This document shows, piece after piece, positions 1-5,220 of a stretch of 5,250 bases of DNA. The notes below the pieces were generated by a model. The model was given only the letters and a program-made list of their open reading frames with translations, was not told where the DNA came from and ran no database searches. The stretch is from Chitinispirillales bacterium (GTDB lineage Bacteria > Fibrobacterota > Chitinivibrionia > Chitinivibrionales > Chitinispirillaceae), in NCBI GenBank assembly GCA_031254445.1, contig JAIRUL010000026.1:1-5250 (forward strand). The letters are read 5' to 3'. The translations under genes and the position numbers were made by a program. Each line of letters begins with the position of its first letter. The first letter of the stretch is position 1.

Positions 1-55
1 CAACATCAACATCAAAACCATCCACACCGCCGCCTTTGACTTTGACGTTGACTTT

Positions 56-79
56 GTGTGGCGGCTTTAGCCGCCACAC
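56..79. repeat. Perfect inverted repeat (10-bp stem, 4-nt loop)
   Basis: GTGTGGCGGC (56-65) and GCCGCCACAC (70-79) are exact reverse complements separated by TTTA. The stem is GC-rich and would be very stable in RNA or single-stranded DNA. It lies about 120 bp past the stop codon of the minus-strand HEAT gene. Minus-strand transcription continues from it into CACAAAGTC, with no U-tract, so it may be a processing or mRNA-protecting stem, or a REP-type element, rather than a canonical terminator. Confidence 0.75.
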
Positions 80-84
80 GTTAT

Positions 85-99
85 GAAGCCGTAGGCTTC
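85..99. repeat. Short perfect hairpin GAAGCC-GTA-GGCTTC
   Basis: A 6-bp perfect stem with a 3-nt loop lies five bases from the larger hairpin at 56-79. Most of it (from 88) belongs to the 30-bp sequence repeated in inverted orientation at the right window edge, so the hairpin is probably part of a dispersed element. The right-hand copy is cut by the window end just before its second arm would be complete. Confidence 0.6.
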
Positions 100-117
100 G
101 TCTGAAAAAGATTTAAA
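88..117 (+). repeat. Dispersed 30-bp repeat, left copy
   Basis: Bases 88-117 are an exact reverse complement of 5221-5250. The sequence runs from GCCGTAGGCTTCGTCTG into AAAAAGATTTAAA and then into the tandem array. Both copies lie 3' of a gene. Read in the sense of that gene, each goes from a T-rich AAATCTTTTTC part into the CAGACGAAGCC part. The match stops on the array side at 118 (G here, A in the other copy). The other end cannot be followed because the window ends. Confidence 0.85.
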
Positions 118-189
118 GATTTAAAAGATTTAAAGATTTAAAAGATTGAAAAGATTTAAAGATTTAAAAGATTTAAAGATTTAAAAGAC
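107..189. repeat. Tandem array with 17-bp super-unit (AAAGATTTAAAGATTTA)
   Basis: The tract is built from 8-bp AAAGATTT alternating with 9-bp AAAGATTTA, giving a 17-bp super-unit. Perfect 17-mers lie at 107-123, 124-140, 150-166 and 167-183. A single 9-bp half-unit with one change (AAAGATTGA, 141-149) sits in the middle, and a degenerate unit follows at 184-189. The symmetry of two 34-bp blocks around an odd half-unit suggests slippage or block duplication. There is no coding potential. The array begins about ten bases beyond the HEAT gene's stop codon. Confidence 0.9.
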
Positions 190-198
190 TTTGACTTT

Positions 199-1089
199 TT
201 AATGCGAAAAGATGTCCCCCAAATACCTCACATACCCCAGGCTTCTTGCCGAGGCTACGTTGTTCAGCGCGGCTACCGCGTTTTTGTGCACTATTTTGTC
301 GTTGTAGAGCAGGCATTCGCCGGCGGCGTCTATGACCCTTGGGCTTTTGTCGTACTTTACTTGGGAGATTACCCACAGCGCGGAGGCTTTTTGCAGGGGT
401 TCGCTTGACGTCAGCATTTCTAAGAGGTCCTCTTCTATGTCGGTGTGGCCAAGGTTGTAGAGGGCTTTTAGCACGTTGCCGCGGATGCGGTTGTTCGGCT
501 CCTTCCGGTGTTTGACGAGAACCGGCACTAAGCGCGGGTTTCCGAGGCTTTCCAGGGCTTCTACCGTGTTCGCCCTTACGCGTTTGTCTTCGTCGCTTAG
601 GAGGCTTATGACCATGTCTTGGTCGTGCGGGCCCATCATTTTGCTGAGCAGGCTCACGGCGGTGGCTTTGATTTTGGCGTCCCTGTCTTGCAGGAGCCGC
701 GTCAGGAGGTCTTTTACCTTGGGGTGGCGCCTGAGGATGCCGAGCATCTGCAGGGCGGAGAGGCGCCTGTCGTTGTCGTTTGAGAGCAGGTCTTTGCTTA
801 TCTCGTTGATGATGCGCGGATCCAAGGTTTGCAGGATCGTCGCGAGCTTCTGGCGCATGTCGCTTGTGAGGTCGCCGAACCTTGTCAGCAGGCTCTCTTT
901 TATTATGGAGCAGATCGCCTCGGTGGCGAGCTTTTTTATAGCGGGGTTGGCCGTGTTGCCCGTCGCTATGGGCATGAGGGTGGAAATGTCCGTGACGGTG
1001 CCGGCTTTGCAGAGCAGGCGCATCGCGAAGACGGTGTTCTCCGTATTGCCGGGCGCTTTTATCTCAATCAGAGCCTCTTCGCGAGTCAT
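199..1089 (-). CDS. HEAT-repeat protein, translationally coupled to uvrB
   Basis: The 296-residue protein is soluble by inspection, with no signal peptide or membrane segment. It consists almost wholly of paired helices of the HEAT/armadillo type. Repeats are clearest at about residues 105-122, 124-153, 157-184, 188-214, 218-247 and 250-280. The signature [20 protein letters not shown] (165-184) has the buried Leu/Ala/Val pattern and the Asp/Arg positions typical of the family. Such solenoids bind proteins or, in the AlkD type, DNA. No catalytic residue can be assigned here, so a scaffold role is the safe reading. The start ATG at 1089 overlaps the uvrB stop as ATGA, and an ACGGGGA purine stretch at the uvrB end can serve as ribosome site. 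The gene is therefore almost certainly co-translated with uvrB. Whether it takes part in repair is inference from position only. Confidence 0.85.
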   Translation of the reverse strand: MTREEALIEIKAPGNTENTVFAMRLLCKAGTVTDISTLMPIATGNTANPAIKKLATEAICSIIKESLLTRFGDLTSDMRQKLATILQTLDPRIINEISKDLLSNDNDRRLSALQMLGILRRHPKVKDLLTRLLQDRDAKIKATAVSLLSKMMGPHDQDMVISLLSDEDKRVRANTVEALESLGNPRLVPVLVKHRKEPNNRIRGNVLKALYNLGHTDIEEDLLEMLTSSEPLQKASALWVISQVKYDKSPRVIDAAGECLLYNDKIVHKNAVAALNNVASARSLGYVRYLGDIFSH

Positions 1090-3518
1090 TCCCCGTTCCC
1101 TTGTTTGAGCGACGCGAGCCTGTCGCGGAGCGCCGCCGCCCTCTCGAAGTCCAAATTCTTTGCGGCCTCGATCATCTCGGCCTCAATCATCATTAATCGG
1201 CCATTTTCGCCGTTTGTTGAGGATTTTTTACTGTTTCTATAGGGTTTATTGACGCCGGTATTGATGCTACCCTCTAACTGCTTGCCGCGTAATGGCTTAC
1301 GGACATTCTTATCGGAAATATCATTATCTGGCGATAGAGGTTCATTGACGCCGTTATCAACGCCTTTCTCTAACCGCTTGCCCCGCGCTGATTTACGGAT
1401 ATTTCCGGCGGCGATATCATCGTATAACCGTAGTGATTTATTGATGCCCTCCTCTAATGACAGGGAACTATCAATACCGTTATCAACGCCTTCCCCTAAC
1501 CGCTTGCCCCGCGCTGACTTACGGACATTCTTATCGGAAATATCATTATCTGGCGATAGAGGTTCATTGACGCCGTCATCGACGCCTTTCTCTAACCGCT
1601 TGCCCCGCGCCGATTTACGGATATTATCATCATCCTCGCGCGCGGTTTTTCTCCCCCGCCTCTTTTTCCCGTAACCCGTTGACGGCTCTGCGGCTTCCGC
1701 GAATTCCGCAGTGGGGGAGGGGCCGTAGGGGGAGAGCATGGTGTCTATGCGCCGCTCCGCGCTGCGCGGGGTTATGCCGCGCTCTTTGTTGTAGGCTAGC
1801 TGCTTGCTGCGGCGGCGCCCGCTCTCCTCCATTGCCTTGGAGATGGAATCGGTGACGGAGTCGGCGTAGAGGATAATCCGCCCGTTGACGTTCCTCGCCG
1901 CCCGGCCGGCGATTTGCACGATGGAGCGCGCGGAGCGCAGGAAGCCCTCCTTGTCGGCGTCGAGGATGGCGACGAGCGCGACCTCCGGCAAATCTAGGCC
2001 CTCCCTCAGCAGGTTAATGCCTATTAGTATGTCGAACTCCCCGGTGCGCAGGTCTTTCAGTATGTCGGTGCGCTCCAAGGTGTCGATCTCCGAGTGCAGG
2101 TAGCGCACGCGGAAGTCTATCGACCCCAAATACTCCGTGAGGTCTTCGGCCATCTTCTTAGTGAGCGTGGTCACAAGCGTCCGCTCGCCGCGCTCCACGA
2201 CGACGCGCAGCTGCTCGATTAGGTCGTCGACCTGATTCGCGGCGGGGCGGATCTCTATGGGCGGGTCGACTAAGTGGGTGGGGCGGATCACCTGCTCCAC
2301 GATTAGCCCGCCGCTCTTCGAAAGCTCGTAGTCGCCCGGGGTCGCGGAGACGAAGAGGGTTTTGTCGGCCAGCCCCTCGAACTCGTGGAACTTGAGCGGC
2401 CTATTGTCGAGCGCGCAGGGGAGGCGGAAGCCGTGGTCGACGAGCGTCTCCTTGCGCGCGCGGTCGCCGTTGTACATCCCCTGAATCTGCGGGAGGGTGG
2501 CGTGCGACTCGTCAACGATAAGCAGGTACGGCGGCTTGAAGAAGTCAATCAGCGTATAGGGGCGCGTGCCGGGCCCCCTGCCGTCCAGTATGCGCGAGTA
2601 GTTTTCTATGCCGTTGACGTAGCCGACCTCGGCGAGCATCTCCATGTCGTACCGCGTCCGCTGCTCAAGCCTCTGCGCCTCGACGAGCTTTCCCGACCCG
2701 CGCAGCACGGATAGGCGCTCGTCGAGCTCTTCGGTTATGCGCTTGACGGCCTCCGCCATCGTTACGTCGCCGGTGGTCATGTAATGCTTTGCGGGGAATA
2801 TCGTTACCTCGTCCAGCCTCTGCCTGATTTTGCCCGTTAGGGGAGTGATGTACGAGATGGTTTCGAGTTGGTCGCCGAAGGTCTCGATCCTCACCGCGTT
2901 CTCCTCGTAGGCGGGCTGGATTTCGACGACGTCGCCCTTTACGCGGAACGTCCCGCGCTCCAGCGACATGTCGTTGCGCCGGTACTGCATATCGGCCAGC
3001 GCCAGCAAAAATTCGCGCCTATTCAGCTCCTGCCCCTCGCGCAGCTTGACCGCCGCCCCCTCGTAGGCCTCCGGCGACCCGATCCCGTAGATGCAGGAGA
3101 CGCTGGCCACGATCACGACGTCGCGGCGGGAGAGCAGGGAGCTGGTCGCTTTCAGGCGCAGCCGGTCGATTTCGTCGTTTATCATGGAGGTCTTGGAGAT
3201 GTAGGTGTCGGTGCTTGGGATGTACGCCTCGGGCTGGTAGTAGTCGTAGAAGCTGACGAAGTACTCGACGGCGTTTTCGGGGAAGAACTCCTTGAACTCC
3301 TGAAAGAGCTGCGCCGCGAGGGTCTTGTTGTGCGAGATGATGAGGGTGGGGAGCTGCGTCCGCTCGATGACGTTCGCCATGGTGAAGGTCTTGCCCGACC
3401 CGGTCACCCCCAGAAGCACCTGGCTATGGACGCCGCGGTTTATGCCGTCAACGAGTTCGCCGATGGCTTGCGGCTGGTCTCCGGCGGGGGCGTAGTCGCT
3501 TTTCAGTTTGAATTTCAT
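1086..3518 (-). CDS. uvrB: UvrABC system protein B (excinuclease subunit, damage verification) with repeat-expanded linker
   Basis: UvrB receives DNA from UvrA, checks for damage with its beta-hairpin and recruits the UvrC nuclease in cytoplasmic nucleotide excision repair. Visible landmarks are Walker A GVTGSGKT (residues 37-44), the beta-hairpin region beginning YDYYQPEAY (91-99), motif II DESH (336-339), SATPGDYE (391-398), the motif V region [14 protein letters not shown] (500-513) and motif [11 protein letters not shown] (535-543; the usual form is QTIGRAARN). A UVR domain that contacts UvrC fills about 777-804. Length is 810 residues, against about 660-680 in most bacteria. The surplus lies in the linker at about 600-775, where four [13 protein letters not shown] repeats begin at 633, 665, 707 and 739. 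The ATG at 3518 matches the normal UvrB N-terminus. No Shine-Dalgarno is visible ahead of it, and a -10-like GATAAC ends seven bases before the start. The stop overlaps the HEAT gene by four bases. Confidence 0.98.
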   Translation of the reverse strand: MKFKLKSDYAPAGDQPQAIGELVDGINRGVHSQVLLGVTGSGKTFTMANVIERTQLPTLIISHNKTLAAQLFQEFKEFFPENAVEYFVSFYDYYQPEAYIPSTDTYISKTSMINDEIDRLRLKATSSLLSRRDVVIVASVSCIYGIGSPEAYEGAAVKLREGQELNRREFLLALADMQYRRNDMSLERGTFRVKGDVVEIQPAYEENAVRIETFGDQLETISYITPLTGKIRQRLDEVTIFPAKHYMTTGDVTMAEAVKRITEELDERLSVLRGSGKLVEAQRLEQRTRYDMEMLAEVGYVNGIENYSRILDGRGPGTRPYTLIDFFKPPYLLIVDESHATLPQIQGMYNGDRARKETLVDHGFRLPCALDNRPLKFHEFEGLADKTLFVSATPGDYELSKSGGLIVEQVIRPTHLVDPPIEIRPAANQVDDLIEQLRVVVERGERTLVTTLTKKMAEDLTEYLGSIDFRVRYLHSEIDTLERTDILKDLRTGEFDILIGINLLREGLDLPEVALVAILDADKEGFLRSARSIVQIAGRAARNVNGRIILYADSVTDSISKAMEESGRRRSKQLAYNKERGITPRSAERRIDTMLSPYGPSPTAEFAEAAEPSTGYGKKRRGRKTAREDDDNIRKSARGKRLEKGVDDGVNEPLSPDNDISDKNVRKSARGKRLGEGVDNGIDSSLSLEEGINKSLRLYDDIAAGNIRKSARGKRLEKGVDNGVNEPLSPDNDISDKNVRKPLRGKQLEGSINTGVNKPYRNSKKSSTNGENGRLMMIEAEMIEAAKNLDFERAAALRDRLASLKQGNGE
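1296..1403 (-). repeat. Intragenic direct repeat in uvrB, copy A
   Basis: This 108-bp segment matches 1518-1625 at 105 of 108 positions with no gap. The offset is 222 bp, or 74 codons, so the frame is kept. It encodes the third protein repeat (about residues 707-738) and the start of the fourth. G+C is about 45% (49 of 108), well below the surrounding uvrB sequence. The three differences from copy B are two silent changes and one Asn/Asp replacement, which indicates a recent duplication or ongoing gene conversion. Confidence 0.95.
1518..1625 (-). repeat. Intragenic direct repeat in uvrB, copy B
   Basis: Second copy of the 108-bp repeat. It encodes the first protein repeat (residues 633-664) and the start of the second. 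The sequence between the copies (about 1404-1517) is a diverged version of the same module and shares with them the CCGTTATCAACGCC and CTAACCGCTTGCCCCGCGCTG blocks. A fourth, more worn version lies at about 1250-1300. The tract is thus a four-module array in which the first and third modules are nearly identical. Confidence 0.95.
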
Positions 3519-3603
3519 GACTGGAGTTATCCGTAGATGAAAACAACCGCCGTGTTAATTGTCCGCGAGCGGGCATCCCAAGCCGCCGTTGCTCCCCTCA
3601 AAG
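3519..3603 (-). promoter_or_regulatory. Gap upstream of uvrB with a candidate leaderless promoter motif
   Basis: This 85-bp gap separates the small membrane gene from uvrB. On the minus strand a GATAAC (3526-3531) resembles a -10 box and leaves only seven bases before the uvrB ATG. There is no convincing -35 hexamer at the normal distance and no Shine-Dalgarno. The motif TTATCCGTAGATGAAAA (plus-strand spelling, 3527-3543) recurs at 3889 and 3941. A small imperfect hairpin lies at 3561-3574 (GTCCG-CGAG-CGGGC, one wobble pair). Promoter function is inferred, not shown. Confidence 0.3.
3527..3543. repeat. Shared intergenic motif, copy 1 (upstream of uvrB)
   Basis: TTATCCGTAGATGAAAA is one of three copies with consensus TTATCCGYMGATRAAAA. 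It lies eight bases before the uvrB start codon. On the minus strand it reads TTTTCATCTACGGATAA, so its last part could form a -10 box. An operator is the other simple reading, because the best copy (3889) is an inverted repeat. Confidence 0.5.
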
Positions 3604-3870
3604 TTAGTTATTGACGATCATCCCCAGCGACAGCGCCGTCATAAAAACGAACCACGCGTAGAGCAAAAAGGCGTTTAGCGCGTGTTCGACCTTGGATTGC
3701 TGCTGCGCCGGCTTCTTGCCGGCGGCGGGCGCGGCTTCGGCTTCCCCCAAAGCGGCGGGGGAGGGGGCGCTCTGAGCCGCCCTCCCTTTAAAATGCCTGT
3801 AAACGGAGCGCGCGGTGAACAAAAACAGCGCCAACCCGACGATTTTTACCGCTATTGCGGCTGCGTCCAT
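3604..3870 (-). CDS. Small membrane protein of unknown function, two predicted transmembrane helices
   Basis: I do not recognise a family. From the preferred start the protein has 88 residues. A hydrophobic helix lies near the N-terminus (AIAVKIVGLALFLF), followed by a basic RSVYRHFKGR stretch, an Ala/Pro-rich linker of about 35 residues ending in KKPAQQQSK, and a second hydrophobic helix near the C-terminus (LNAFLLYAWFVFMTALSLGM). The basic segment after helix one suggests that the linker lies in the cytoplasm. The start was chosen at the ATG at 3870 because AGGGAGGG (3875-3882) is a strong Shine-Dalgarno, with GGAGG five bases upstream. An in-frame ATG at 3888 gives 94 residues, but then the Shine-Dalgarno would lie inside codons 2-5 and a candidate -10 box would overlap that ATG. 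It is clearly a gene by its composition and ribosome site, but its role is unknown. Confidence 0.75.
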   Translation of the reverse strand: MDAAAIAVKIVGLALFLFTARSVYRHFKGRAAQSAPSPAALGEAEAAPAAGKKPAQQQSKVEHALNAFLLYAWFVFMTALSLGMIVNN

Positions 3871-3887
3871 CATTCCCTCCCTATCCA

Positions 3888-3916
3888 TTTATCCGTCGAT
3901 AAAAACCATGCATCAA
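3888..3916 (-). promoter_or_regulatory. Candidate promoter of the small membrane gene
   Basis: On the minus strand TTGATG (3911-3916) and GATAAA (3888-3893) are spaced by 17 bp, a plausible sigma-70-type pair (4 of 6 matches each). Transcription would start near 3881, just ahead of the Shine-Dalgarno at 3875-3882. This supports the ATG at 3870 as the start. The -10 part coincides with the shared motif at 3889-3905. A second motif copy with GATAAT (3940-3945) is an alternative start point farther upstream. Confidence 0.35.
3889..3905. repeat. Shared intergenic motif, copy 2 (inverted-repeat form)
   Basis: TTATCCGTCGATAAAAA matches the consensus TTATCCGYMGATRAAAA. Its core TTATC-CGTC-GATAA (3889-3902) is a perfect 5-bp inverted repeat with a 4-bp spacer, a shape common in dimeric-repressor operators. 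It overlaps the candidate -10 box of the small membrane gene. Confidence 0.5.
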
Positions 3917-3940
3917 TACACGCCAACCAACTCGCGCAAA

Positions 3941-3957
3941 TTATCCGCCGATGAAAA
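3941..3957. repeat. Shared intergenic motif, copy 3
   Basis: TTATCCGCCGATGAAAA is the third copy, 52 bp to the right of copy 2 (start to start) and between the DUF6941-like gene and the small membrane gene. On the minus strand its end gives GATAAT (3940-3945), the closest of the three to a consensus -10 box. A TTTACA lies 20 bp upstream, a longer spacing than usual for a -35 box. Confidence 0.45.
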
Positions 3958-3993
3958 TAAATCACTGTAAAATAGCAAGTTACGCCAATTATT

Positions 3994-4431
3994 TCACAAC
4001 GGGTTATAGTCCTCAAGCGGATCCCCGCCGCCGCCCTGCATGTCAATCTTCACCGCCACGAGCCGCCGGCTTGCGATTTCCATCCCGTTCCACAGGAGGA
4101 CGAACTCGTATTCGCCCTCCTGCGGGAGCGGCAGCCCGCTGATGTTGCCGCCGATTTCCACGACCGCGCGCCGGTTGTCCGAGCACTTCACGTCCCACGG
4201 CGGTATGGACATGGAGAACCCGCCGCCCTCCTTGCGGAAGACGAGCTGCGCCTCGCTGGCCGCCGCCACGTCGGTGAGCGCGATGTAGATGGCGCAGTTG
4301 CCGTGCTTGGTGGGGAAGCCGCCGCTGTTTATGGAGCTGAACGTGCCGGTCAGGATGCTCTTGCCGGTGTGGACGTCGCGATAGTAGTAATCGCAAATAA
4401 GCATCGCCAAAACGATTGGTTTCATCGACAT
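3994..4431 (-). CDS. DUF6941-like conserved protein of unknown function
   Basis: The 145-residue protein has no signal peptide and no membrane segment. It resembles, from memory of the family, DUF6941 proteins: an N-terminal VLAMLICDYYYRDVHTGKSI block, then LTGTFSSINSGGFPT, then alternating strands expected of a beta-sandwich, ending in a strand near RRLVAVKIDM (about 122-131) and a short Gly/Asp-rich tail. Such proteins often occur as stand-alone genes in environmental bacteria, and their biochemical role is not known to me. Starts are possible at the ATG at 4431 or at codon 3 (4425). The first is kept because a weak AAAAGG lies about nine bases upstream, although homologues may begin at the MKPIVL methionine. 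It is the first of the minus-strand genes and is divergent from the kinase gene. The 105-bp gap before the next gene argues against tight coupling. Confidence 0.75.
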   Translation of the reverse strand: MSMKPIVLAMLICDYYYRDVHTGKSILTGTFSSINSGGFPTKHGNCAIYIALTDVAAASEAQLVFRKEGGGFSMSIPPWDVKCSDNRRAVVEIGGNISGLPLPQEGEYEFVLLWNGMEIASRRLVAVKIDMQGGGGDPLEDYNPL

Positions 4432-4546
4432 AGGGCAGAGCCTTTTTTATTTTTAAAGATTGCGGCTTTTTACGCCATTCACCCCTAAGGTATAATATAT
4501 ATTATTATCAGTATAAATATGCAATCATTCAAGGAGAAAGTTAAAA
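4432..4546. promoter_or_regulatory. Divergent promoter region, AT-rich
   Basis: These 115 bases separate two divergent genes. On the plus strand TTTACG (4469-4474) and TATAAT (4491-4496) are 16 bp apart, a good sigma-70-type pair for the kinase gene, leaving a leader of about 45 nt. The -10 box lies inside a perfect 14-bp palindrome (ATAATATATATTAT, 4492-4505), so the same AT-rich core could also melt for leftward transcription of the DUF6941-like gene. No minus-strand -35 box is convincing. I see no riboswitch or terminator here. Confidence 0.5.
4531..4536 (+). promoter_or_regulatory. Ribosome binding site of the kinase-like gene
   Basis: AAGGAG lies ten bases before the ATG at 4547. It fixes this start against the out-of-frame ATG at 4519, which opens a longer spurious frame and precedes the site. 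Confidence 0.75.
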
Positions 4547-5209
4547 ATGGCCCTCAGGAAAGAAGAGATTACCCGGAAGCTGCTTCATTTATTCGCCCTC
4601 CTCATGCCCGCCGGGATATTTTACCTGCCGCGCTACGGGGTTCCGGACGCGGTGCCTATCGGGATACTGGCGTTTTTGGTGGCCGGATCGATTGCCGTCG
4701 AGTGGCTCCGGTTCCGGGTTCCGGCGGTGCAGAAAGCGTTTTACTTTCTCTTCAAGCATCTGCTGAGGAAAGAGGAGAGCTCGACGGTCACGGGGAGCAC
4801 CTACGTAATGGGCGCGGCGCTAATCTGCTCGCTGCTCTTCATCAACCACAAGCACATCTCCCTGATGGTGCTGACCCTCTTCATCCTCGGCGACGCCGTG
4901 GCGGCGATAGTGGGGCTGAGCGTCGGGCGGATAAAGATAGGCAAAAAGAGCTTGGAGGGGAGCGCCGCCTGCTTCGCGATGTGCATGGCGCTCTTCTACG
5001 CCCTCTTCCCGCGCCTGCCGTGGGCCTTGGACGCTTGGGGCGGAAAGGTCCCGCTGGCCATCGCGCTCGTGTCGTCGCTGTCAATAACGGTTTTCGAGCT
5101 GATACCGCTTAGGATTACGCCCAAATTGACGATCAACGATAATTTAGCCGTCCCCGTGATCACCGGCGGGATCATGCTTTGGATGGAGCGGGCGATTTGC
5201 GGATTTTAG
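4547..5209 (+). CDS. Diacylglycerol/polyprenol kinase family membrane protein (dolichol kinase/SEC59-like)
   Basis: The 220-residue integral membrane protein has about seven hydrophobic segments, at roughly 12-30, 36-54, 84-99, 104-123, 138-155, 167-186 and 199-214. Motifs shared with CTP-dependent lipid kinases (yeast Dgk1, Sec59, plant phytol and farnesol kinases) are RKLLH (10-14), GSTY (83-86), GDAVAAIVG (115-123), the basic GKKSLEGS loop (132-139), and a late FEL plus NDNLAVP (183-185 and 197-203). The family transfers phosphate from a nucleotide, usually CTP, to a lipid alcohol such as polyprenol, phytol or diacylglycerol. The substrate here cannot be read from sequence. Length is normal for the bacterial single-domain form. 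The gene stands alone on the plus strand with its own promoter and AAGGAG site, and the dispersed repeat follows 11 bp after its stop. A CDP-diglyceride synthase annotation is a common alternative because the folds are related. Confidence 0.85.
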   Translation: MALRKEEITRKLLHLFALLMPAGIFYLPRYGVPDAVPIGILAFLVAGSIAVEWLRFRVPAVQKAFYFLFKHLLRKEESSTVTGSTYVMGAALICSLLFINHKHISLMVLTLFILGDAVAAIVGLSVGRIKIGKKSLEGSAACFAMCMALFYALFPRLPWALDAWGGKVPLAIALVSSLSITVFELIPLRITPKLTINDNLAVPVITGGIMLWMERAICGF

Positions 5210-5220
5210 GTTTAAATTCT

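Larger units (their letters stand above)
1..198. other. Repeat-rich intergenic region downstream of the HEAT-repeat gene
   Basis: I see no gene in these 198 bases. From left to right the stretch holds a low-complexity tract of CAACAT and GACTTT/GACGTT hexamers (about 1-55), a perfect 10-bp-stem hairpin (56-79), a second perfect hairpin (85-99), the start of a 30-bp dispersed sequence (88-117), and a tandem array of AAAGATTT units (107-189). It lies 3' of the minus-strand HEAT gene, so it would form that transcript's 3' region. Neither hairpin is followed by a T-run on either strand, so neither is a textbook intrinsic terminator. The mix of hairpins and short tandem units resembles REP-like or variable-number intergenic repeats. 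Confidence 0.7.

Noticed and set aside
1..21. Possible start of a further minus-strand gene running off the left edge (ATG at 21, reading MVLMLML)
   Set aside because: Only seven codons are visible, in a low-complexity CAACAT tract, and no good ribosome site precedes them.
56..79. Intrinsic terminator
   Set aside because: The stem is strong but no T-run follows on either strand, so I record it as an inverted repeat only.
107..189. CRISPR-like or iteron origin reading of the AAAGATTT array
   Set aside because: The units are contiguous without spacers, and no replication initiator gene or DnaA box cluster is seen nearby. A simple tandem repeat explains it.
476..1242. Two long plus-strand frames (476-1108 and 829-1242) opposite the HEAT and uvrB genes
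   Set aside because: They are antisense shadows of GC-rich real genes: Arg/Ser-rich or no recognisable domain, no ribosome site, and fully covered by well-supported coding sequence.
1250..1625. CRISPR array
   Set aside because: The repeated blocks are 108 bp, coding, and in frame with uvrB. There are no short regular repeats with unique spacers, and no cas gene is present.
1249..1674. Plus-strand frame of 141 residues with repeats [20 protein letters not shown]
   Set aside because: This is the antisense reading of the uvrB linker repeat. The sense frame is continuous with conserved UvrB domains on both sides, so the periodicity belongs to uvrB.
2868..3536. Plus-strand frame of 222 residues opposite the uvrB start
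   Set aside because: Antisense to the most conserved part of UvrB (Walker A and beta-hairpin), without a domain of its own.
4519..5112. Plus-strand frame of 197 residues overlapping the kinase-like gene
   Set aside because: It starts ahead of the AAGGAG site and reads Arg/Gly-rich sequence out of frame with the membrane protein, whose motifs and hydrophobic segments are clear.
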